A DNA stretch of 13,168 bases from Spirochaetia bacterium (GTDB lineage: Bacteria > Spirochaetota > Spirochaetia > Treponematales > Rectinemataceae), in the NCBI GenBank assembly GCA_021286925.1, contig JAJTBL010000021.1, positions 1 through 13,168 on the forward strand, written 5' to 3'. Position 1 is the stretch's first letter. The number at the start of each line of letters is the position of its first letter. The translations under genes were made by a program, and so were the position numbers. Positions 6,876 to 13,168 of the stretch are shown in pieces. Under the pieces are notes generated by a model, which did no database searches, had not been told where the DNA came from, and worked only from the letters and a program-made list of their open reading frames with translations.

Positions 6876-8297
6876 TTACCGTTTCAGGACCGCCGGAAAT
6901 TTAAGGACAAAAACAGCCCCGCTTTCCTGATTGCCCTCATAGAGAAGCTCTCCCTTGAAAGACTGCATGATTTTTTTTGCCAAAGCAAGACCGATACCAC
7001 TGCCCTTTTCCTTGGTTGTAAAAAACGGAGTAAAAAGCCTTGCCTCCAGATCTTTCGGAATACCCGGGCCATTATCCATGACCGCGACACACCAATATTT
7101 TCCTTGCAGATAGAGCCTGATAGTAATTCGCTTGTTCTCGGCCGAGGACGTACTGCATGCTTCTTTAGCATTCGTGATTAAATTATCGAGAACGCTCAGA
7201 AGTCTGCCTTGATCAGCCTGAACTGTCGCTTCTGCAATATCCGGCAGTTCCAGAGCAAAAGCGATCCCTTCTTCTTCAAGATGCCGGTAGCGTTCTTGCA
7301 CGGTACGCAAGACAGCTATCAGATCGATATCATGTAAATCGGCTGAATCCGCCTTCAGGAACTCACGAATCCTGTCAGTCAGGGAAGAAAGGCGCAGAAT
7401 TTCCTGATCGATGTTCGCGGCGGAAGCGAGTATGACCGCTTCATTTTTTTGGTTGTCCTGCGAGGATGCATCTTCCTTTTCACCAGCTGCCCTCCTGATT
7501 CTGGCAGTCTGAATTCGCATAATCCCTAAAGGATTTTTAATCTCATGTGCCAGGGTTCTTGCCGCTTCTCCCAGCTGGACAAGCTCGCGGTTGGCCATTT
7601 CTTTTTCTTTGAGTGATTCGTTATGCTGAAAAAGTATCGTTAAAAAACCGAAAAGAATGAGCAGCACCGCACTGATAAGCAAAGCGGTAAAATAGAGGGC
7701 ATTTCTTGCTCTGAAATAGCTTTCTGCTGAATATTCCATCCAGACATAGAGCGGGGTATTCAGGTTGGATAAAAGATTGGGGGCAGCTGTGTCTGGAGGA
7801 ACTGTGCTTGGAGCATAGGGCATTGCGGGCGGATTGACGAGAAAACTCTGCCGCCCCCGCCCCATACCCATCCCCATGCCCATTCCGCGGCCGGGAGCCT
7901 GCGGGCCAAGATACCTGAACAACTCTATGGATTTTCTATCGGCGGAGATGACGGATACCAGATTGGATACAGGCGCCGCACCAAGTTCACCCGAACTGGG
8001 AAGTTTTATCGATGCGGGAATGGCTATTGCCGAGGGGGCGGTTCCATACCTTTGAATAGCAGTTCCATCGATTCCATAAAAGCCCACACCCTCGATCCTC
8101 GTGTCATTTTTCGGAGAGAACGACGAATCTCTTCGATATTCATCGATGACAACGCTAGAAGCCTTGAAAGCTTCATATTCAAGCATGAGGTCTCTTCGCT
8201 CCGATTCTCTGATGATGACAACCCATAAAAGCCCGATCGTAGCCACCATGACGACCAGTGCAAGAATATAGAGCAATACCGATGGTTTTTTCTTCAT
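6876..8297 (-). CDS. Membrane sensor histidine kinase with Met/Gly-rich sensor region
   Basis: Two-component sensor kinase, 473 residues from the ATG at 8297. One membrane segment lies near residues 6-29 and a second near 201-223, bracketing an extracytoplasmic sensor region of about 170 residues. That region matches no sensor fold I know and contains the run GRGMGMGMGMGRGR (136-149) followed by a proline-rich stretch. There is no HAMP domain; HisKA begins directly: LAHEIKNPLG with phospho-acceptor His251, then a longer than usual loop between the two helices. The catalytic domain has the N box LDNLITNA (370-377), DNGPGIP (408-414), LFTPFFTTK (421-429) and GSGIGLALAKK (432-442). The form resembles NtrB/ZraS-type kinases. 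No response regulator is adjacent, so it is an orphan here. A TTG at 8306 with AGGG five bases before it is an alternative start; a -10-like TATACT overlaps that TTG. Confidence 0.92.
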   Translation of the reverse strand: MKKKPSVLLYILALVVMVATIGLLWVVIIRESERRDLMLEYEAFKASSVVIDEYRRDSSFSPKNDTRIEGVGFYGIDGTAIQRYGTAPSAIAIPASIKLPSSGELGAAPVSNLVSVISADRKSIELFRYLGPQAPGRGMGMGMGMGRGRQSFLVNPPAMPYAPSTVPPDTAAPNLLSNLNTPLYVWMEYSAESYFRARNALYFTALLISAVLLILFGFLTILFQHNESLKEKEMANRELVQLGEAARTLAHEIKNPLGIMRIQTARIRRAAGEKEDASSQDNQKNEAVILASAANIDQEILRLSSLTDRIREFLKADSADLHDIDLIAVLRTVQERYRHLEEEGIAFALELPDIAEATVQADQGRLLSVLDNLITNAKEACSTSSAENKRITIRLYLQGKYWCVAVMDNGPGIPKDLEARLFTPFFTTKEKGSGIGLALAKKIMQSFKGELLYEGNQESGAVFVLKFPAVLKR

Positions 8298-8344
8298 GTA
8301 ATTCAAGTATACCCTAAAAGACCGTAAAATGGTACTATGCAGGC
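8298..8344. promoter_or_regulatory. Overlapping divergent promoters between kinase and anchored protein
   Basis: Only 47 bp separate the two ATGs. On the plus strand TG-G-TACTAT (8330-8338) is an extended -10 whose start point seven bases on is 8345, the A of the downstream ATG. On the minus strand TATACT (8311-8306, 5/6) lies 8 nt before the kinase ATG. Neither has a good -35, and the minus-strand -35 position (8334-8329) overlaps the plus-strand -10, so the two polymerases could not bind together. All inferred from sequence. Confidence 0.4.
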
Positions 8345-9862
8345 ATGAAGCGTGTGATTGAGGTTGTGGTATTTTCAGTTTTCGTGCTCGCCTTCAGTGC
8401 CTTTGTGTACTTTTTTGCCCTTCAGCGACAAGAAAACCTCATCGCCGCAATTCCAGTTGCGGGAAGATTTATCGAGCTTTCACCCCAGTCGCTGGTTAGA
8501 GATTCAGCCGGCACCGCCAATGAAACAGCAACCCAGGCCAAAATAAGCCCCAACTGGGACGAAACTTTTCTCTCAGTGCTCGAAATCAACCTGGATGCCG
8601 ATGAAGATCTTGAGCAAATCATCACGATAAAATCCACAACAAAACCCCAAAGCCCCATCGCCATAGCGATCGCAGACTTTCAGCCTCTTACAGGGAATTA
8701 CACACGAATTTTCAAAGGTGAAACCAAAGCCGTCAGACCGAATGAATTCGTTATCCAGCCCAAATCCCTGCTTTCATCGGATTCTGCCGAAATTCTCTGC
8801 TTCGGTATCGATGCGGATGAACAGCAATGCCTGACCGTCTTCAGCAACGCAGAAAACCAGTCTCCCAAATACAGGGAAATTTTTTCTCAGGCTGGCCGCG
8901 CCATCCTTATTGACGACAATCAGTCACAATACCCGGTTCCAATAACGGTCATTTCAAAAGGACAGCTACGAATTACTTACTTCTACACCGCAAAAATTAA
9001 GAAATATGAAGCCGGAAAGGCAGAAGTTTTGTCGGCATCCATGGCTGAAAATGCTGTACGGGCATCAGCCCTGTATCCGGATACACAAACTTTCGAAAAA
9101 TATCTGACAGGCTCGTGGTATCGAACAGACTCTGACAGTATGAGCAATCCCGGCAAGCCGGCTGCGATCATGCTCGAATTTTCGCCTGAACAGAAAAAAA
9201 TAAAAATGCTGACAGACAATGCCATGACCGAGTGGAACTGGCTTTCAACCCTCGTATCTAAAAACAGCATCTATATTTCAATAGAAAACAGCGCATTGCC
9301 GGAAGTCAGGCGGCTGATTACCATTACAACCCAAAGCATGGATGCTGTCACAGTTGCCGCCGTCGCCCAGCAAACCGTTCGCTTCACGCAAAAGGAACCG
9401 TGGGATGGTACTTTTTCCCGCATGAATGCGCGAAGCCCAGCTCTGACGAATGGAGCCGCAGCTTCTTCAGGAGCCGCAGCAGCCATTCGCGGCGTACAAA
9501 ATCAGCCCAGTATCGGTGATTTTATCGCCTCCCAGCTTCCCGGATGGTACCGAACTGAAGCAGGCAATGAAATCATCCTCCAGGACGGCCGCATGACCAT
9601 GACAATCAATGGCACCACGGCAACGGGATTTTTTAGTATCCAGCAGGTCAGCGGCATGGTGATCCTTGATTTCCAGGAAGTGAACATCGCGGGAATCCCG
9701 CAAAGTCGATCAAGCTATCTGCTTTCAGCAACCCGCTCCAAAACAGGCGATATAGGAACACTTACTCTGGAATCAGTCCTCATCAGTGAAAAAGGAATAG
9801 AGCTGAGCTACAAACCGCCACTCAAGTTTTTGAAAATTGGACCAACTTCAAATCTCGGCTAA
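8345..9862 (+). CDS. Membrane-anchored hypothetical protein with two GxW-type repeats (pallilysin-related adhesin-like?)
   Basis: 505 residues of unassigned function. An N-terminal hydrophobic segment (about 5-27) without cysteine is a membrane anchor or uncleaved signal, leaving nearly everything outside the cytoplasm. Residues 84-90 (DADEDLE, inside INLDADEDLEQIITI) look like an acidic calcium-binding loop of the FG-GAP/VCBS kind. Two later segments begin alike, YLTGSWYRTDS (253-263) and QLPGWYRTEAG (397-407), each followed by beta-rich sequence with a short turn and an aliphatic strand, which suggests a duplicated lipocalin-like or small beta-barrel domain. They are joined by an Ala/Ser-rich linker (363-385). 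The overall look recalls treponemal pallilysin-related adhesins, but I cannot confirm homology; no HExxH protease motif is present. It is divergent from the kinase and SD-less. It is followed 130 bp later by the bmp gene with its own promoter. Confidence 0.8.
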   Translation: MKRVIEVVVFSVFVLAFSAFVYFFALQRQENLIAAIPVAGRFIELSPQSLVRDSAGTANETATQAKISPNWDETFLSVLEINLDADEDLEQIITIKSTTKPQSPIAIAIADFQPLTGNYTRIFKGETKAVRPNEFVIQPKSLLSSDSAEILCFGIDADEQQCLTVFSNAENQSPKYREIFSQAGRAILIDDNQSQYPVPITVISKGQLRITYFYTAKIKKYEAGKAEVLSASMAENAVRASALYPDTQTFEKYLTGSWYRTDSDSMSNPGKPAAIMLEFSPEQKKIKMLTDNAMTEWNWLSTLVSKNSIYISIENSALPEVRRLITITTQSMDAVTVAAVAQQTVRFTQKEPWDGTFSRMNARSPALTNGAAASSGAAAAIRGVQNQPSIGDFIASQLPGWYRTEAGNEIILQDGRMTMTINGTTATGFFSIQQVSGMVILDFQEVNIAGIPQSRSSYLLSATRSKTGDIGTLTLESVLISEKGIELSYKPPLKFLKIGPTSNLG

Positions 9863-9892
9863 TGATGAAATTGGAGTTCTTGAAAAAACAAT

Positions 9893-9921
9893 TTGACAGC
9901 CATTCAGACAGAGGGTAGTAT
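9893..9921 (+). promoter_or_regulatory. Promoter of the BMP-family binding protein gene
   Basis: A perfect TTGACA (9893-9898), a 17-bp spacer and TAGTAT (9916-9921, 4/6). Transcription should begin near 9928. This is the best sigma-70-type promoter in the window and fits a highly expressed binding-protein gene. Confidence 0.65.
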
Positions 9922-9926
9922 TCACG

Positions 9927-9962
9927 ATGGCATTATTTTGGTGCCATGGGTTTTGTACCCAT
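9927..9962 (+). promoter_or_regulatory. Tandem hairpins in the bmp 5' leader
   Basis: ATGGCA (9927-9932) pairs with TGCCAT (9942-9947), and ATGGGT (9946-9951) pairs with ACCCAT (9957-9962). The two 6-bp stems share two bases, so they compete at the junction. The first begins at the predicted transcript 5' end. They lie before the Shine-Dalgarno at 9981 and do not hide it. A 5' stabilising structure is the simplest reading; no known riboswitch consensus fits. Confidence 0.45.
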
Positions 9963-9992
9963 TGAATTTCATCAAAGAGTGAGGTGTCGTCG

Positions 9993-11066
9993 ATGAAAAA
10001 GCTGATTCTCGGTCTTCTGGTAGTCGCCATGGTATTTTCCCTGGCAATGCCGCTTGCAGCGCAAGCTAAGAAACCTTTCAAGATTGCGTTTGTCTACATC
10101 GGCCCCCCCGGTGATTTGGGATGGACCTATGAGCAAGATCGCGGACGCCTTGCGCTTGAAAAGAAATTCGGTGACAGGATTGAAACCAAATATGTCGAAA
10201 ACGTGCCGGAAGGCCCCGATGCCGAGCGAGTCATTCGCCAGTATGCAGCTGCCGGTTTCGATATGATCATCACAACCAGCTTTGGTTACATGGATCCCAC
10301 CCTCGCGGTCGCCAAGGAATTCCCGAAAGTCATTTTCGAGCACTGCTCAGGCTACAAGACTGCGCCCAATATGGCTACCTACTTCGGCAGAATCGAAGAA
10401 GCCCGCTATCTCACAGGCATTATCGCCGGTAAAATGACCAAATCGAACGTAATCGGCTATGTCGCGGCATTCCCGATCCCCGAAGTTGTGCGCGGCATCA
10501 ACGGATTCACCCTCGGCGTTCGCTCCGTCAACCCGAAAGCCCAGGTTAAAGTTGTGTGGACCAATACCTGGTATGACCCGGTCAAAGAGCGTGAAGCTGC
10601 TGTAGCGCTTCTTGATTCAGGTGCTGATATCATCGCACAGCACCAGGATACCACGGAACCGCAAAAAGCCGCTCAGGAGCGCGGGAAGCTGTCAATCGGC
10701 TACGACTCCGATATGGGCAAGTTCGTCGGCGACACCGTCCTTGCAAGCGCAGTCTGGAACTGGGAAACCTATTTTATTGATACAGTTCAGAAGGCTTTGG
10801 ATGGCAAGTGGCAGACACACCAGTATTGGGGCGGTCTGAAAGACGGCGTTACCAAGCTTTCACCCCTCAGCAAACGAGTGCCTGACAATGTCAAGAAAGA
10901 AGTTGAAGCTGCCCAGGCCAAGATCCTCGGCGGCTGGAATATCTTTACCGGCCCGATCAAGGATCAGAACGGCAAAGAAGTCTATCCCGCCAAGGCTGTC
11001 ATTCCTGATGACAAACTGCTTTCCATGGACTGGTTTGTTGAAGGTGTTATAGGCAAAGTGCAATAA
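9993..11066 (+). CDS. BMP-family ABC transporter substrate-binding protein
   Basis: Extracytoplasmic binding protein for an ABC importer of the nucleoside/nucleobase class (PnrA/BmpA/NupN relatives). Of 357 residues, the first 25 form a signal peptide ending PLAAQA before KKPFKIAFVYIG; there is no lipobox cysteine, so it is predicted to be a soluble periplasmic protein, unlike the lipoprotein BMPs of Treponema and Borrelia. Family marks are PPGDLGWTYEQDRGR (38-52), AAAGFDMIITTSFGYMDP, the GRIEEARYLTGIIAGKMTK segment, and NTWYDPVKEREAA. The GDLGWTYE form differs from the D-SFN form of PnrA-type proteins, so the ligand (nucleoside, nucleobase or other) is uncertain. The ATG at 9993 has GAGGTG (9981-9986) before it; an in-frame GTG at 9984 overlaps that site and is rejected. 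The ATPase and permease genes follow. Confidence 0.92.
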   Translation: MKKLILGLLVVAMVFSLAMPLAAQAKKPFKIAFVYIGPPGDLGWTYEQDRGRLALEKKFGDRIETKYVENVPEGPDAERVIRQYAAAGFDMIITTSFGYMDPTLAVAKEFPKVIFEHCSGYKTAPNMATYFGRIEEARYLTGIIAGKMTKSNVIGYVAAFPIPEVVRGINGFTLGVRSVNPKAQVKVVWTNTWYDPVKEREAAVALLDSGADIIAQHQDTTEPQKAAQERGKLSIGYDSDMGKFVGDTVLASAVWNWETYFIDTVQKALDGKWQTHQYWGGLKDGVTKLSPLSKRVPDNVKKEVEAAQAKILGGWNIFTGPIKDQNGKEVYPAKAVIPDDKLLSMDWFVEGVIGKVQ

Positions 11067-11078
11067 TCGACTCGCATG

Positions 11079-11130
11079 AAGACCGGCAGGCCTGCGCCGC
11101 CTTCTGGCGGATGCGGGTTGCCGGTCTTTC
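11079..11130 (+). terminator. Long intercistronic hairpin between binding protein and ATPase genes
   Basis: AAGACCGGCA (11079-11088) pairs perfectly with TGCCGGTCTT (11119-11128), and the arms continue inward through CCTGC/GCGGG (with a G-U pair) and CCGCC/GGCGG to a TTCT loop, about 22 pairs with small bulges. The tail is only TTTC, so it is likely a partial terminator or a 3' stabiliser that lets the binding protein be made in excess over the transporter. Confidence 0.7.
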
Positions 11131-11271
11131 CATGTCCGCGCTTTTATCAGCATCGCTGGATACACTCTTTATTTGTATGCTTTGTATTGTTTGATGCGTC
11201 TTCTTTCCAAAACTTTTAAAGTACGGCATCCATGATTGTCAAAGAAAAATCTATCGGATAAGGCTTATAAG
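11131..11271 (+). other. Intergenic stretch before the ATPase gene
   Basis: This holds a small stem (11145-11162, TATCAGC with GCTGGATA), three near-repeats of nine bases (11172-11198) and no strong promoter; TTGTCA at 11236 lacks a properly spaced -10. A nine-codon frame (ATG 11232 to TAA 11261) has no ribosome site and is probably chance. The whole binding-protein to ATPase gap is 205 bp when the ATPase ATG at 11272 is used. Confidence 0.5.
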
Positions 11272-12837
11272 ATGGAAAAGGAAAAACAAGTACCCGTCGT
11301 AGAGATGCGCTCGGTTACAAAAACCTTCCCTGGCGTTATTGCAAATGAATGCGTTGACCTTTCCCTGTACGCAGGGGAGGTTCTTGCCCTCCTAGGCGAA
11401 AATGGCGCCGGGAAAAGCACGCTGATGAACGTGCTCTGCGGACTCTACAGACCCGATGAAGGCGAAATTTTCATTCGAGGCAAAAAGGCCGAAATCAATT
11501 CCCCGCGCGATTCACAGCGATTGGGAATCGGCATGGTTCATCAGAATTTCAAGCTCGTCGATTCCATGACCGTGCTTGAAAACATTATCCTTGGCATGAA
11601 AGACCAGGGTTTCATTCCGGATATGAAAAAGGTGAGGGCTGAAGTAGCTACGCTCTCTGAAAAATATAATCTCAGCGTCAATCCTGACGCCAGCATCTGG
11701 CAGCTTTCGGTCGGCGAGCAGCAGCGCGTGGAAATCCTTAAACTCCTGTACCGGAAGGCAGAAATCCTCATACTCGATGAGCCGACAGCGGTCCTGACAC
11801 CGCAAGAATCCCAGGAACTCAGCAAGGTTATCCATTTGATGCGCGCCGAAGGCAAATCCGCCATTTTTATCACGCATAAAATGGAAGAAGTGATGACATT
11901 CTCCGACCGTGTCATGGTTTTGCGCAAGGGCAAGGTTGCGGCCGAATTGTCAACCACTTCGACCTCTCCGCGAGACCTTGCAAAACTCATGGTTGGGCGC
12001 GAGGTTTTATTCGAACTTGAAAAGAAACCTTTTCAGCCGGGCGAGGCTGTCCTGAGTTTGGAGAAAGTCTGCGCCCTGGACGACAGAGGCCTGCCCGCCT
12101 TGAAAGATGTCAGTTTTGAGGTTCGAAAAGGCGAGATTGTCGGTATCGCAGGGGTTGCAGGAAATGGCCAGCGCGAACTGGCAGAAACGATTACAGGTTT
12201 GCGGAAATTGACATCGGGTTCGGTTCGAATTCAGCAGAAAGATGTCACCAACGCAAAGCCCCTGACAATCATCAAAGCCGGTGTCGCCCATATTCCGCAG
12301 GACCGTGCCTCGGTTGGAGCGGTTGGCGACATGAGCGTCGCATCCAACCTCGCCATGAAAGACTACCGCAAAAAACCGCTTTCAATCGGTATTTTTTTGC
12401 TCCCTCAGCAGATTCTCTCCATGGCAAAAAAACTGATCAACGCATTCAGGATTGCTACCCCGAGTCCTGAAACCCATGTCAAATTCCTTTCTGGCGGTAA
12501 CATCCAGAAGACCATTTTGGCGCGGGAAATAGGCGCCTGCAAAAACCTTCTGGTAGCGGTCTACCCTTCCCGCGGGCTTGATATCGGAGCAACCGAGTCG
12601 GTCAGAAAACAGCTTATCGAACAGCGCGACAAGGGACTGGGTGTTCTCTTCATTTCTGAAGATATCGATGAACTTATTCAGGTCGCCGATACAATCCTCG
12701 TTATGTTTGAGGGGAAAATCATGGGCAGCGTCCCGGCGGCTTCGGCGGATCCGGAAAAAATCGGCCTTATGATGGCAGGGGTCAGCCAACTGCAAAATGA
12801 GCCCACCGATATTCGCCAGGGGGTAATACCATCATGA
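11272..12837 (+). CDS. ABC transporter ATPase with two nucleotide-binding domains (NupO/RbsA type)
   Basis: Cytoplasmic energising subunit, 521 residues, two fused ABC domains as in sugar (RbsA) and nucleoside (NupO/YufO) importers. The first is complete: Walker A GENGAGKST (42-50), Q-loop VHQNF (89-93), signature LSVGE (145-149), Walker B ILILDE (165-170) and H-loop His202. The second is degenerate in the usual way: GVAGNGQREL instead of a lysine-bearing P-loop (294-303), intact signature LSGGN (406-410), LLVAVYPSRGLD in place of a catalytic Walker B-Glu, and SED instead of the switch histidine. Only one of the two ATP sites should therefore be catalytically complete. The ATG at 11272, with AAGG (11260-11263) eight bases upstream, is preferred to an in-frame TTG at 11236. 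The stop overlaps the permease start. Confidence 0.95.
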   Translation: MEKEKQVPVVEMRSVTKTFPGVIANECVDLSLYAGEVLALLGENGAGKSTLMNVLCGLYRPDEGEIFIRGKKAEINSPRDSQRLGIGMVHQNFKLVDSMTVLENIILGMKDQGFIPDMKKVRAEVATLSEKYNLSVNPDASIWQLSVGEQQRVEILKLLYRKAEILILDEPTAVLTPQESQELSKVIHLMRAEGKSAIFITHKMEEVMTFSDRVMVLRKGKVAAELSTTSTSPRDLAKLMVGREVLFELEKKPFQPGEAVLSLEKVCALDDRGLPALKDVSFEVRKGEIVGIAGVAGNGQRELAETITGLRKLTSGSVRIQQKDVTNAKPLTIIKAGVAHIPQDRASVGAVGDMSVASNLAMKDYRKKPLSIGIFLLPQQILSMAKKLINAFRIATPSPETHVKFLSGGNIQKTILAREIGACKNLLVAVYPSRGLDIGATESVRKQLIEQRDKGLGVLFISEDIDELIQVADTILVMFEGKIMGSVPAASADPEKIGLMMAGVSQLQNEPTDIRQGVIPS

Positions 12838-13168
12838 AAATTCTCTTTGAAAAAAGAAAAGCGACATCGGTGCCGGCTTTGTTTCTTGTTCCGCTCTTTT
12901 CCTTCCTGGTATCGCTGATTCTGACGGGGCTGGTGCTGATAATTTTTGGAACAAATCCATTTACAACCTTTGGGGCAATGGCAACAGGAGCCTTTGGATC
13001 AGGCAATGGATTTTCCGAAACTCTAGTCAAGGCTATCCCCTTGATGCTGACCGGACTGGGTGTCGCCATCGCTTTTAAACTGAAATTCTGGAACATCGGT
13101 GCTGAAGGACAGCTGACCCTCGGCGGCGTAGCCGCGGCATGGGTAGCCCTGTTTTTAAGCCCCTCCAT
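12834..13168 (+). CDS. ABC transporter permease, BPD_transp_2 family (3' end outside window)
   Basis: Integral membrane subunit of the same importer; 111 residues are visible before the window ends. A short cytoplasmic start (MKILFEKRK) leads to a membrane helix (about 13-39), then NPFTTFGAMATGAFGS, the ETLVKAIPLMLTGLGVAIAF helix, and KFWNIGAEGQLTLGG, the family signature of NupP/YufP-type permeases of BMP-linked transporters. The ATG at 12834 overlaps the ATPase stop as ATGA, which implies translational coupling; AGGGGG (12818-12823) stands ten bases upstream. A second permease gene (NupQ type) is expected next but cannot be seen. Confidence 0.94.
   Translation, partial: MKILFEKRKATSVPALFLVPLFSFLVSLILTGLVLIIFGTNPFTTFGAMATGAFGSGNGFSETLVKAIPLMLTGLGVAIAFKLKFWNIGAEGQLTLGGVAAAWVALFLSPS

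Noticed and set aside
9922..9992. Purine or preQ1 riboswitch upstream of the bmp gene
   Set aside because: No three-way junction or conserved core bases, and no A-rich pseudoknot tail; only two simple stems.
11236..11271. TTG start giving a 12-residue longer ATPase
   Set aside because: The extra residues are not part of the ABC fold, and the ATG at 11272 has an AAGG at proper spacing.
12782..13168. Minus-strand open frame at the right edge
   Set aside because: It is antisense to a permease with clear family signature and coupled start.

Overview
The window looks like chromosomal DNA of a spirochaete (Treponema/Spirochaeta-like Spirochaetota). This is inferred from the gene set: a cell-envelope group with murE, ddl and an ornithine aminotransferase; a BMP-family periplasmic binding protein with its ABC transporter; and a membrane-anchored protein faintly reminiscent of treponemal pallilysin-related adhesins. 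Base composition is intermediate and coding density is high. I see no tRNA, rRNA, CRISPR array, insertion sequence or phage gene.

Layout. Positions 1-1406 hold the C-terminal part of a radical SAM protein (+). It converges, 31 bp apart, on queD (-, 1438-1800/1806), a 6-carboxytetrahydropterin synthase family gene. Divergent from queD is a small secreted hypothetical protein (1982-2524). Then come murE (2611-4152) and ddl (4214-5329), which attach the third amino acid and make D-Ala-D-Ala for peptidoglycan. A hairpin and AT-rich gap lead to rocD (5577-6779), ornithine aminotransferase, which ends at a clear intrinsic terminator. A minus-strand histidine kinase (6876-8297) converges on that terminator. 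Its start lies 47 bp from a divergent gene for a 505-residue membrane-anchored protein of unknown function (8345-9862).

The right end is a nucleoside/nucleobase-type ABC uptake operon: a BMP-family binding protein (9993-11066) behind a perfect -35 box, an intercistronic hairpin, a double-NBD ATPase (11272-12837), and a permease overlapping it by ATGA (12834 to the window end, truncated).

The genes are mostly familiar. The points I would look at again are: (1) four genes without a Shine-Dalgarno sequence (queD, murE, the kinase, the 505-aa gene) each have a -10-like hexamer 6-8 nt before the ATG, which suggests leaderless transcripts, while the other six starts have a recognisable SD; (2) murE-ddl-rocD groups peptidoglycan assembly with ornithine metabolism, relevant because spirochaete peptidoglycan carries ornithine; (3) the kinase has a Met-Gly-rich run in its extracytoplasmic sensor region and shares a very short divergent promoter region with the anchored two-repeat protein. 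I found no clear evidence of a wholly new defence or mobile system.
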